A stretch of DNA of 34,135 nt from Flavobacterium sp. (GCA_020048955.1 JAIFLT010000016.1:1-34135); one strand, 5' to 3'. Positions 8,184 through 16,290 are shown, counted from the first letter of the stretch. The notes: generated by a model from the sequence alone, not told the origin. Numbers and translations: made by a program.

Positions 8184-8997
8184 TATAAATATTAGATTCC
8201 AAAACTTCGGTATCGTTATCTTCACAAAGTAAAAATTCAATTTCTTTTTCCGATTTTTTGAAAAGAGTAATTCCTTCAAATTTTTGTGTATTGGTTATTT
8301 TCTTTGTAAAATCAATTTTCATTTTCTTTACATCAATTCTTCCTACGATGCTTCCAAGAACTTCACCATCATTATAAGTTGAGTCAGTATTCTCTGCAGT
8401 TGCTAGAAAATAGATTTTGTCGTCAACTAGAATGGCATCAGTAAAACTCGTCCTAATTCCTTTTATTTTTGGCAATTTGTATTCATTTGCTACAATTCTA
8501 AATTCGTTGGCTAAGTTTTTTCCGTCGATTGTGAAAACTACATTTTTATTGGTTTTTCCATTACCTCGGTTGAACAGAAACCAAGTTTCACCATTAAAAA
8601 TAGCGCCTTCTAAATTAAAATCTTCTACAGCTATTTTTCCAAAAGATTGCATTGCCATATATAAATCGGACAAATCTTGCGATTGAATTACACTTTTAGA
8701 TTTAGCATCAACTTGAACCATAATAGTGCGATTTTCGGTTGAACCTGATCCAAAAAGATACAGACTATCTTGATATTTTGTAATGGCTTCAAAATCGGGT
8801 TTCAGTTTTTTAGGAATATTTTCTTCTGAATTTTCGGCTAAGGCATGACGTTCAAGTTTATTGCTATCGATATGATATTCATATAAATAAGAACTGTTAT
8901 CTCCAATAGCTAAAATTTTATTATCTTGATAAATCAATCCAGAAGCAGAACCAAGACCAATGATTTTAAATAGTAGTGTAAGTTGAATTTTTTCCAT
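8164..8997 (-). CDS. Conserved hypothetical, probably beta-propeller-like
   Basis: Long ORF with repeated strand-rich blocks (GLGSASGLIYQDNKILAIGDNSSYLYEYHI; FEAITKYQDSLYLFGSGS). Confidence 0.6.
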   Translation of the reverse strand: MEKIQLTLLFKIIGLGSASGLIYQDNKILAIGDNSSYLYEYHIDSNKLERHALAENSEENIPKKLKPDFEAITKYQDSLYLFGSGSTENRTIMVQVDAKSKSVIQSQDLSDLYMAMQSFGKIAVEDFNLEGAIFNGETWFLFNRGNGKTNKNVVFTIDGKNLANEFRIVANEYKLPKIKGIRTSFTDAILVDDKIYFLATAENTDSTYNDGEVLGSIVGRIDVKKMKIDFTKKITNTQKFEGITLFKKSEKEIEFLLCEDNDTEVLESNIYKLVISK

Positions 8998-9011
8998 AAG
9001 TTAGCAGATAG

Positions 9012-9093
9012 TTTTAGCCCAGATAGCAGCGGCATCCTTTTTCTTTTTTCTTTAAAAAGGAAAAGATAGAGCGAATAGCTGGAAATAGCTCCT
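9012..9093 (+). ncRNA. Candidate structured RNA/repeat element (possibly the Flavo-1 class; not verified)
   Basis: AGCCCAGATAGCAGCGGCATCCTTTTT...AAAAAGGAAAAGATAGAGCGAATAGCTGGAAATAGCTCC; stems CCAG(9019-9022)/CTGG(9079-9082) and TCCTTTTT(9035-9042)/AAAAAGGA(9054-9061). Confidence 0.5.
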
Positions 9094-9131
9094 CAAAAAT
9101 ACTATTTTTACAATAATAAAAACTTAAAATA

Positions 9132-10004
9132 ATGAAATCAATTAATATAGAAGATTTTAAAGTTGTTGGAAACATAAGTTTATCAAAAATCCCAACAAAA
9201 TTAGCTATTGATACCAACAAAGAGCAAGAGGAAGAGGCGTTGGACAAAGTTCAGATGAAGTTGAGTAAAAAGCAAGATGCGATGTATGCTCACAATCGTC
9301 ATGCCTTTTTAATATGCCTGCAAGGAATGGACACCAGCGGAAAAGATAGCTTAATTCGTGAAGTTTTTAAAGAATTTAATCCGCGTGGCGTAGTAGTTCA
9401 TAGTTTTAAAACGCCAAATGCTACCGAGTTGGAACACGATTATTTATGGCGCCATTATTTGGCTTTGCCAGAAAAAGGAAAGTTTGCTGTTTTTAACAGA
9501 ACACATTATGAAAACGTATTGGTAACAAGGGTACATCCAGAATATATTTTGTTTGAAAACTTACCTGGAATTGAAAAAGTAGAAGACATAACGTCACATT
9601 TTTGGGAAAATCGTTTTGAGCAAATCAACAATTTTGAGAAACACATTTCGCAAAACGGAACTAAAATTTTGAAGTTTTATTTTCACATGAGCAAAGAAGA
9701 GCAACGTTTAAGGTTATTAAAACGACTAGAAAATCCAGAAGATAATTGGAAATTTTCGGCTGGCGATTTAAAAGAACGCGAACGATGGGACGATTACATG
9801 AAGTATTATGAAGAAGCAATTAATAAAACCTCGAATGAAATTGCACCTTGGTATATTGTTCCTGCTGATGATAAAGGTGTTGCAAGATATATTGTTGCTC
9901 AAACTATTTGGGAAGAAATGCAAAAATTAACGGATATTAACGAGCCAGAGTTAGATGCAAAAGTTGCTGCAAATATTGAATTTTATAAAAATCAATTGCA
10001 ATAA
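9132..10004 (+). CDS. Polyphosphate kinase 2 (PPK2) family protein
   Basis: Walker A-like GMDTSGKDSLIREVF, plus FNRTHYENVLVTRVHP, WENRFEQINNFEK and EDNWKFSAGDLKERERWDDY. Confidence 0.92.
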   Translation: MKSINIEDFKVVGNISLSKIPTKLAIDTNKEQEEEALDKVQMKLSKKQDAMYAHNRHAFLICLQGMDTSGKDSLIREVFKEFNPRGVVVHSFKTPNATELEHDYLWRHYLALPEKGKFAVFNRTHYENVLVTRVHPEYILFENLPGIEKVEDITSHFWENRFEQINNFEKHISQNGTKILKFYFHMSKEEQRLRLLKRLENPEDNWKFSAGDLKERERWDDYMKYYEEAINKTSNEIAPWYIVPADDKGVARYIVAQTIWEEMQKLTDINEPELDAKVAANIEFYKNQLQ

Positions 10005-10070
10005 CAATTTCAAAAATCAATTTCAATTTTTTTGTACTGATTGATTTTTGAAATTGTTATTGCAATTGAT
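9991..10070. repeat. Perfect 31-bp inverted repeat with 18-nt loop
   Basis: ATCAATTGCAATAACAATTTCAAAAATCAAT (9991-10021) is the exact reverse complement of 10040-10070. Confidence 0.95.
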
Positions 10071-10096
10071 ATTTGAAATTGAATTACCTATTTTTG
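10066..10096 (+). promoter_or_regulatory. Bacteroidota-type promoter upstream of the MATE gene
   Basis: TTG (10066-10068) - 20 nt - TAttTTTG (10089-10096). Confidence 0.65.
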
Positions 10097-10115
10097 CGCA
10101 CTCAAAAAATGCACC

Positions 10116-11522
10116 GTGAATTTATCTCAATATACTAAAGAGTTTCGTTACAATCTGCAATTGGCATATCCTGTAATTTTAGGTATGCTTGGTCATACTT
10201 TAATTGGAATTGTCGATAATATTATGGTTGGAAAATTGGGTTCTACAGAATTGGCTGCAGTTTCACTTGGAAATAGTTTAATTTTTATTGCGATGTCAAT
10301 AGGAATAGGGTTTTCAACAGCGTTAACACCAATTGTGGGAGAAGCAGATGCAGAAAATGATAACAATAAAATTCGCTCGGCTTTTCATCACGGAATGCTT
10401 TTGTGTACTATTTTAGGATTTTCTTTATTTGGATTGGTGGTTTTAGCCAAACCAATTATGGAATTATTACACCAACCAAAAGAAGTGATTCAATTGGCTA
10501 AACCTTATCTTGATTGGGTTGCATTTTCTTTAGTTCCATTAATTATCTATCAAGGATATAAGCAGTTTGCCGATGGACTATCTATGACAAAATATTCGAT
10601 GTATGCCATTGTTGGAGCCAATATCATTCACGTTATTATCAACTATTTACTAATCTACGGAATTTGGATTTTTCCTAAAATGGGAATTATTGGCGCCGCT
10701 CTAGGAACGGTAATTTCTAGAATTGCAATGGTAGTTTTTATGCATTTCATTTTGGCAAAACAAGAACGCTTGAAACGCTATTTTAAAGGCTTTAGTTTTG
10801 ACGAGATTAAGAAAGCGACCATCATTAAAATTGTAAATCTAGGATTGCCATCAGCCATGCAAATGCTGTTTGAAGTAGTTTTGTTTACAGCAGCAATTTG
10901 GCTTTGTGGAAACATCGGAAAAACGAGTCAAGCTGCCAATCAAATTGCTTTGAGTTTGGCTTCAATGACGTTTATGTTTGCTATGGGATTGAGCGTAGTT
11001 TCTATGATTAGAATTAGCAATCAAAAAGGATTACAAGATTATAAAAATTTAGTTGTGGTAGCTCGTTCTATCTTTATATTAGCTATTATTATTGAAGTTT
11101 TTTTTGCTGTTTTATTTGTTGTTTTTCATCAAATATTACCACCATTATTTATGGACATGAAAGATCAAGTTCAACTCGTTGATAATACTGAAGTTGTAAC
11201 TATTGCGGCTAAATTATTATTAGTTGCCGCTATTTTTCAAATATCAGATGGAATTCAAGTGGTGGTTCTAGGTGCTTTACGTGGTTTGCAAGACGTAAAA
11301 ATTCCTATGTATATTACGTTTGTAGCCTATTGGATTATTGGCTTCCCAATATCCTATTATTTGGGTGAATATACTGATTTTAAAGCGGTTGGTGTTTGGT
11401 TGGGGCTTTTAGCAGGATTAACAGCAGCAGCATTATTTTTGTATATTCGCTTTCATTATTTAACAAAATCATTAATTTTAAAAAATAGTTTAAAAATTTT
11501 CCCAGATGATACGACTAAATAG
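10116..11522 (+). CDS. MATE family efflux transporter (GTG start)
   Basis: YPVILGMLGHTLIGIVDNIMVGKLGSTELAAVSLGNSL and 12-TM-like hydrophobicity. Confidence 0.93.
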   Translation: MNLSQYTKEFRYNLQLAYPVILGMLGHTLIGIVDNIMVGKLGSTELAAVSLGNSLIFIAMSIGIGFSTALTPIVGEADAENDNNKIRSAFHHGMLLCTILGFSLFGLVVLAKPIMELLHQPKEVIQLAKPYLDWVAFSLVPLIIYQGYKQFADGLSMTKYSMYAIVGANIIHVIINYLLIYGIWIFPKMGIIGAALGTVISRIAMVVFMHFILAKQERLKRYFKGFSFDEIKKATIIKIVNLGLPSAMQMLFEVVLFTAAIWLCGNIGKTSQAANQIALSLASMTFMFAMGLSVVSMIRISNQKGLQDYKNLVVVARSIFILAIIIEVFFAVLFVVFHQILPPLFMDMKDQVQLVDNTEVVTIAAKLLLVAAIFQISDGIQVVVLGALRGLQDVKIPMYITFVAYWIIGFPISYYLGEYTDFKAVGVWLGLLAGLTAAALFLYIRFHYLTKSLILKNSLKIFPDDTTK

Positions 11523-11529
11523 AGGAGAA

Positions 11530-12084
11530 ATGTTCAAACAAATTAGTATTGAATATCCATTACAAAAAAAATATGCGGTTTCCAATCAAGGAAGAATAAT
11601 TAGTTATACTGATGATTTTTTGAGTGGAAGAGAAATAAAATGTTCTAAAGTAGAAGGTTTTAAGATTTTTAGATATCAAACTAGAGAAAACGGCAAAAGA
11701 AAAGATAAAGGTTTTCTAGTTTATAAATTGGTGGCACAATATTTTATTCCAAATGATAATCCAGAACGAACAATGGTAATTCATTTAGATTTTAGTAAAG
11801 ATAATGATAGAGTTGAAAATTTGAAATGGGCAACAAGAAGAGAACAAATTGATTTTCAATCGAAAAACCCAAACGTAATAGCAAATAAAGCTCGAATAAT
11901 CGAATTTAATAAAAAAGCTGATGGTGCAAAACTTACATCTACTCAAGTAATTAGAATAAAAAAAATGTTGCAACGACCAGATAATAAAACTCGTTTGGTT
12001 ATGATTGCAAAACAGTTCAATATCACAACCCAACAATTATATCGCATTAGAACTGGTGAAAATTGGGGACATATTAAAGTTTAA
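11530..12084 (+). CDS. NUMOD4/HNH-like protein with C-terminal HTH; likely start ATG 11530 after AGAGGAG
   Basis: YAVSNQGRIISY (NUMOD4-like), VYKLVAQYFIPNDNPERTMVIHLDFSKDNDRVENLKWAT (HNH_3-like), GAKLTSTQVIRIKKML...IAKQFNITTQQLYRIRTGENWGHI (HTH). Confidence 0.78.
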   Translation: MFKQISIEYPLQKKYAVSNQGRIISYTDDFLSGREIKCSKVEGFKIFRYQTRENGKRKDKGFLVYKLVAQYFIPNDNPERTMVIHLDFSKDNDRVENLKWATRREQIDFQSKNPNVIANKARIIEFNKKADGAKLTSTQVIRIKKMLQRPDNKTRLVMIAKQFNITTQQLYRIRTGENWGHIKV

Positions 12085-12148
12085 TCAATAATCTGTAACT
12101 ATTACTTCAAGGTTACGTATAATCATTGTATAATATAAAAATTATAAA

Positions 12149-13054
12149 ATGATACTATTAATTATTATTGGGATTATTCTAATTATTGCAGGTTTTTCTT
12201 TAAAAAACAATCAAAATCCACTTTCTAAGTTTGCAAATAGCATTAGGAATGTTGGATTTGTAGTTATTCTTATTGGAGTTTTTTCGTCAATGTTTAAGCA
12301 AATTGATGCCGGAAAAGTAGGAGTGAAGTCACTTTATGGTAACGTGCAATCTGATATTTTAGAAAGCGGTTTGCATATTATAAACCCACTTTTAGACATA
12401 ACCACTTTTGATGTTCAAACGCAAAACTATACCATGTCTGCTATTCATAATGAAGGCGCTCAAGAAGGTGATGACGCCATTAGAGTTTTATCAAATGATG
12501 GATTGGAAGTTGTAATTGATTTAACGGTTTTATATAGAGTTGTGCCTACCGAAGCACCAAAAATTCTTAAAGGAATTGGTGTAAACTATAACGATAAAAT
12601 TGTTCGTCCAGTTACAAGAACTCGTATTCGTGACAATGCAGTTTATTATGACGCAGTGGCATTGTATTCTACAAAAAGAAACGAATTTCAACAACGAATT
12701 TTCAAATCTATTGAAGACGATTTCAAAAAAAGAGGTTTGGTTCTTGAGCAACTTTTAATTAGAAATATTAATCTTCCTGCTTCTGTAAAAACCACAATTG
12801 AAAGTAAAATTAATGCCGAACAAGATGCTCAAAAAATGACTTTCGTACTTCAAAAAGAAAAACAAGAAGCCGAAAGAAAAAGGGTTGAAGCTCAGGGTAT
12901 TGCTGATTATCAAAGAATTATTTCAACAGGTTTGACAGACAAACAATTGCAATATGAACAAATAAAAGCACAAAAAGAAATCGCAACTTCATCTAATACA
13001 AAAATTATTTTCATGGGAAAAGGAAGCGCACCAGTAATTTTGTCTGATAAATAA
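12149..13054 (+). CDS. SPFH/prohibitin family protein
   Basis: N-terminal TM, then IDAGKVGVKSLYGNVQSDILESGLHIINPLLDITTFDVQTQNYTMSA and a C-terminal coiled coil. Confidence 0.9.
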   Translation: MILLIIIGIILIIAGFSLKNNQNPLSKFANSIRNVGFVVILIGVFSSMFKQIDAGKVGVKSLYGNVQSDILESGLHIINPLLDITTFDVQTQNYTMSAIHNEGAQEGDDAIRVLSNDGLEVVIDLTVLYRVVPTEAPKILKGIGVNYNDKIVRPVTRTRIRDNAVYYDAVALYSTKRNEFQQRIFKSIEDDFKKRGLVLEQLLIRNINLPASVKTTIESKINAEQDAQKMTFVLQKEKQEAERKRVEAQGIADYQRIISTGLTDKQLQYEQIKAQKEIATSSNTKIIFMGKGSAPVILSDK

Positions 13055-13107
13055 ACTAATTTTAGATAGTAAATATCAATCCCTATATTTAGCAAGAAAA
13101 AAATATA

Positions 13108-13128
13108 ATTTCAAATTTCAAATATTAA
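13108..13128. repeat. Short heptamer array ATTTCAA ATTTCAA ATATTAA
   Basis: 7-bp-phased repeats upstream of the 13134 CDS. Confidence 0.5.
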
Positions 13129-13133
13129 TAAAA

Positions 13134-13358
13134 ATGCAATTACCAAAATTTGTTCTAGCCGACAACTCCAATTTTCCTGACGATATATTTATTATACATC
13201 TTGATTTTCCTAGATTCATAATCAATTTGAAGGATGATGAAGTAGAGTTTTTAGAAGATTTAGAAGGAGAAGATGAAACCGAATTAGAATCGGAAATGGA
13301 ACATTTAATTACTCTAGCCGGAGAGTTTTATGATAAAGAAATGAGTGAATTTGAGTAA
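13134..13358 (+). CDS. Small acidic conserved hypothetical protein
   Basis: 74-aa ORF rich in D/E, bounded by a strong downstream terminator. Confidence 0.65.
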   Translation: MQLPKFVLADNSNFPDDIFIIHLDFPRFIINLKDDEVEFLEDLEGEDETELESEMEHLITLAGEFYDKEMSEFE

Positions 13359-13365
13359 TATTACT

Positions 13366-13405
13366 AAATAATGCTGTATTTATATTTTACAGCATTATTT
13401 ATTTT
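13366..13405. terminator. Convergent terminator hairpin
   Basis: AAATAATGCTGTA (13366-13378) / TACAGCATTATTT (13388-13400), 13-bp stem, between a + gene and the - hip locus. Confidence 0.85.
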
Positions 13406-14421
13406 AACCCCAATTCCTTATACCTGGTTTCAAGCAAACTCATATACTTCATTTTATATTCATCGCTCACAAAACTTTTTTCTAAAACAGCAAGCATTTC
13501 GGGTTTTGCATAAACAAAAAGTTCTAAGGTATTGTCTAAAACTTTTTTGCTCAAACCACTATTCTCATAAGCGACCAAAAAATCATGGTATTTCAGTTTT
13601 CTTTTTTTTGCATTTAGCGTGAGTGCTAATTCTTCGGTATCAGCTGGGTTTACTAATGCTGTTGGTACTAAATCATAAGCTGGACACAATTGCAACCCTT
13701 GCCCTTCTTTTTCAACTAAAGAAAAGTTTTTTAAGTGCATATCACTGTTTCCTGTAAAATAACTAAACAATACTTGCTCATAAAAGTTACTTACATCTAA
13801 AAGGGGTGCACTAGAATATTTCAAAATTAATTTAGCAACTTGCTCATGACTTCCTTTGTATTTGTCTTCGGTTAATCGTTCACTCAATTGGCACATATCT
13901 TCCATATGTAGTTTTCCTTTTCGAGTTCTGTCTACTCGTTTGGTGATGTAGCAAAGGGTGTTATCTTGTAATTTTACTAAACTATGTGGTACAATATTTA
14001 TACCGCAAACGCCTGCCATGTGCATGGTGGCACTTTCAAGTTCTGGTAATTGTTCATAATGTTCTGATGGGGGCTTCAAGATATAATCACCATAAAGTCC
14101 TACTATGGTTAGTTTTTTTGTTAAATTTTTTTCTTGTTTTCTGTATAAACTTAAGGATACTTTTGCTTGAACTCCTGTAACTGCCATTTGACTTTGGATT
14201 ACTTGTGTGGCCAATTCTTTTAAATTATCTAAGCTATAAGCAAGTTGAGGGGTTTTTAATTGTCCAAAAAAACGTTTGTTGCATGCTTCATGAAAATCAG
14301 AGTCTTTACTAAAAAGAGGTTCATAACAAAATAAGCACCGTTTTCCATAGAATGTACCTTTTTCATGTACTTCCATTAAAACGTCTTTGGGTAAAAAATA
14401 TTTTTTTTTATAGTTTTTCAT
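13399..14421 (-). CDS. hipT-like: HipT-like kinase toxin (HipA core/C-terminal part)
   Basis: CLFC...HEAC N-terminal motif, TGVQAKVSL Gly-rich loop, ELESATMHMAGVCGI, YITKRVDR, GNSDMHLKNFSL catalytic loop and CPAYDLVPT. Confidence 0.87.
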   Translation of the reverse strand: MKNYKKKYFLPKDVLMEVHEKGTFYGKRCLFCYEPLFSKDSDFHEACNKRFFGQLKTPQLAYSLDNLKELATQVIQSQMAVTGVQAKVSLSLYRKQEKNLTKKLTIVGLYGDYILKPPSEHYEQLPELESATMHMAGVCGINIVPHSLVKLQDNTLCYITKRVDRTRKGKLHMEDMCQLSERLTEDKYKGSHEQVAKLILKYSSAPLLDVSNFYEQVLFSYFTGNSDMHLKNFSLVEKEGQGLQLCPAYDLVPTALVNPADTEELALTLNAKKRKLKYHDFLVAYENSGLSKKVLDNTLELFVYAKPEMLAVLEKSFVSDEYKMKYMSLLETRYKELGLK

Positions 14422-14734
14422 TCTTTGTTACGCTTATTGCTCCAATACAATCTTTGCAGCAGGTTAGGAGCAAACCCATTCTATCTTTATAATTTATTTT
14501 CCAATTTTCTTCGGCTATATCTAAAAGCCATCCTTCTGGAATTAATCCATCGAAGAAGGCAAATAATGTTTTGCTTTGGTAGGTTCTATCTGTTAATGGT
14601 AATGTTAGACTTATTGCTTCTGCATGTTCTTTTTTTAAGTAGTCTTTGTTGTATTCAAATGAGTATCCGGCGTCGGTTTCACTAACTACGCCACAAAACA
14701 TATTTTTCATATATACATTCCCACTTCTATTCAT
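14408..14734 (-). CDS. hipS-like: HipS-like protein (HipA N-terminal subdomain)
   Basis: GVVSETDAGYSFEYNKDYLKKEHAEAISLTLPLTDRTYQSKTLFAFFDGLIPEGWLL; overlaps the kinase start by 14 nt. Confidence 0.85.
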   Translation of the reverse strand: MNRSGNVYMKNMFCGVVSETDAGYSFEYNKDYLKKEHAEAISLTLPLTDRTYQSKTLFAFFDGLIPEGWLLDIAEENWKINYKDRMGLLLTCCKDCIGAISVTKNEKL

Positions 14735-14960
14735 TTTTTATCAAGTTTTCTCTATCTAAAGTTACCACTCCTAAAGTTTCTCCAAATAGTCGTAATACAT
14801 CGTTTACTTTATCCATTCGTAATGTGCTTTTTCCTTGTTCTAAATCTCGTACAAATCGTAATCCTACGCTTGCTTTTAAGGCTAGTTCTGGTTGTGTTAG
14901 CTTATTTTGTTTTCGTTTTGTTTTAACGTGAATACTAATATTATTTATTTTTTTCTTCAT
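14727..14960 (-). CDS. hipB-like: HipB-like XRE-family antitoxin/repressor
   Basis: VKTKRKQNKLTQPELALKASVGLRFVRDLEQGKSTLRMDKVNDVLRLFGETLGV, an XRE HTH; first gene of the hip operon. Confidence 0.88.
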   Translation of the reverse strand: MKKKINNISIHVKTKRKQNKLTQPELALKASVGLRFVRDLEQGKSTLRMDKVNDVLRLFGETLGVVTLDRENLIKNE

Positions 14961-14964
14961 TTTT

Positions 14965-15101
14965 ATACCTTTAAAGCTACAAATATATTATTTTTTTATT
15001 ATTTAATACCATAAATGGTATATTTTTTATTTTTATCAATATTTTATACCTTTAATAGTATAAATTTATGTTTTTAGCAATAATTATGCTATATATGGTA
15101 T
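14965..15101. promoter_or_regulatory. Four operator-like sites (ATACC-N6-GGTAT type) spaced 40-41 bp
   Basis: atacctttaaagctac (14965), ataccataaatggtat (15006), atacctttaatagtat (15046), atgctatatatggtat (15086). Confidence 0.6.
14980..14987 (-). promoter_or_regulatory. Candidate -7 element (TATATTTG) of the hip operon
   Basis: Minus-strand TAnnTTTG 20 nt upstream of the HipB-like ATG; no clear -33 TTG. Confidence 0.5.
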
Positions 15102-15112
15102 AAAATTAGAAA

Positions 15113-16246
15113 TTATTTAAAGTAAGTAGAGAGTAATTCTAACGCGGCAGAAAATGGTGTTTTCTTATTGGTAGCTACGGCTAATTTATTGTAGTCAAGT
15201 ATTTTTTTTATCTTTGGATGATTGTAAAAATTAGATTTTAATTGCTCATTTATGGTTTCCATCATCCAAAATTGATTCTGATTTTGACGTTTTTCTTCAA
15301 AATAATGATTGGATTTTACCAATTCAAAATATGCTGAAATCGTTTTCCAAACAGCATCAATTCCTTCTTTGGTATAAGAACTACAAGTTGCAGCAGTTGG
15401 AGTCCAGCCACTTTGTTTTGCAGGGAATAGATGTAATGCTCTATTGAATTCTGTTTTGGCTAATTTAGCTTTAGCAATATTATCACCATCGGCTTTATTG
15501 ATTACTATAGCATCTGCCATTTCCATGATGCCACGTTTTATTCCTTGCAATTCATCACCAGCTCCAGAAATTTTCAATAGTAAAAAGAAATCTACCATAC
15601 TATGTACAGCGGTTTCACTCTGACCAACTCCAACAGTTTCTATGATTATGGTGTCAAATCCGCAGGCTTCACATAAAATTATGGTTTCTCGTGTTTTTCT
15701 GGCAACTCCGCCAAGTGTTTCTCCTGAGGCACTAGGGCGAATAAAAGCGTTTTCATCTTTTACCAATTCTTCCATTCGGGTTTTATCTCCAAGAATACTT
15801 CCGTGAGAAATGGTACTACTTGGGTCAACTGCTAAAACGGCAACTTTTCTTCCAAGTGAAGTTAAATGCTTTCCAAAAGCTTCAATAAAAGTACTTTTTC
15901 CAACTCCTGGAACACCAGTAATTCCAATTCGTATGGATTTATTGGCATGAGGCAAACATGCTTGAATTAGGGTAGTAGCTTTTTCTAAATGTTTGGTATT
16001 GGTGCTTTCTACAAGCGTGATGGCTCTACTTAAAGCCACTTTATCTTTTGCCAAAATTCTCTCAATCAACTCTTGCGCCGAAGGTTGATTTTTTCTTTTT
16101 TGAATCACATTTTGAATTGAAACTTGATTTAAAGTTTCTGGTTGTGGTACGCCTTCTTTTTCATGAAGTGCAGAATTTTGTTTAGGTGTTTTCAAAAGGT
16201 TTCTTACTTTCTGTAAAAATACAAAAAATGTACGAATATAAAACAC
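15113..16246 (-). CDS. meaB: Methylmalonyl-CoA mutase-associated GTPase (start may be internal)
   Basis: RIGITGVPGVGKSTFIEAFG, VLAVDPSSTISHGSILGDKTRM, TIIIETVGVGQSETAVHSMVDFFLLL, IVINKADGDN. Confidence 0.93.
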   Translation of the reverse strand: MFYIRTFFVFLQKVRNLLKTPKQNSALHEKEGVPQPETLNQVSIQNVIQKRKNQPSAQELIERILAKDKVALSRAITLVESTNTKHLEKATTLIQACLPHANKSIRIGITGVPGVGKSTFIEAFGKHLTSLGRKVAVLAVDPSSTISHGSILGDKTRMEELVKDENAFIRPSASGETLGGVARKTRETIILCEACGFDTIIIETVGVGQSETAVHSMVDFFLLLKISGAGDELQGIKRGIMEMADAIVINKADGDNIAKAKLAKTEFNRALHLFPAKQSGWTPTAATCSSYTKEGIDAVWKTISAYFELVKSNHYFEEKRQNQNQFWMMETINEQLKSNFYNHPKIKKILDYNKLAVATNKKTPFSAALELLSTYFK

Positions 16247-16273
16247 TTGAATCTTTTTGTTTAATTACCTTTG
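16247..16273 (+). promoter_or_regulatory. Bacteroidota-type promoter for the AEC permease
   Basis: TAccTTTG at 16266-16273 with TTG at 16247-16249 (16-nt spacing). Confidence 0.55.
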
Positions 16274-16290
16274 CAAGCATAATTCATTAC

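Noticed and set aside
12530-12751. 73-aa minus-strand ORF
   Set aside because: Antisense to the prohibitin-like gene; no independent evidence. The same reasoning applies to 8417..8686, 19128..19385, 20861..21073, 21786..21986, 23609..23791 and 29418..29639.
13371-13622. 83-aa plus-strand ORF
   Set aside because: Starts inside a convergent terminator and runs antisense to the HipT-like gene.
14408-14421. hipA-type gene split as a frameshift pseudogene
   Set aside because: The split matches the known hipB-hipS-hipT organisation, both parts have their own starts and intact motifs, and split HipA is common in Bacteroidota.
14425-14685. 86-aa plus-strand ORF (Leu-rich)
   Set aside because: Antisense to the HipS-like gene with no supporting promoter or RBS.
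14940-15112. Possible CRISPR-like array upstream of hip because of regular ~40-bp spacing
   Set aside because: Repeats are short 16-bp palindromic operator-like sites, imperfect, in a promoter region; no cas genes and spacers are A/T-tract DNA.
16186-16290. N-terminal extension of the AEC permease ORF
   Set aside because: Contains the promoter TAccTTTG (16266-16273) and overlaps the divergent meaB ORF; start at 16291 fits a normal TM start.
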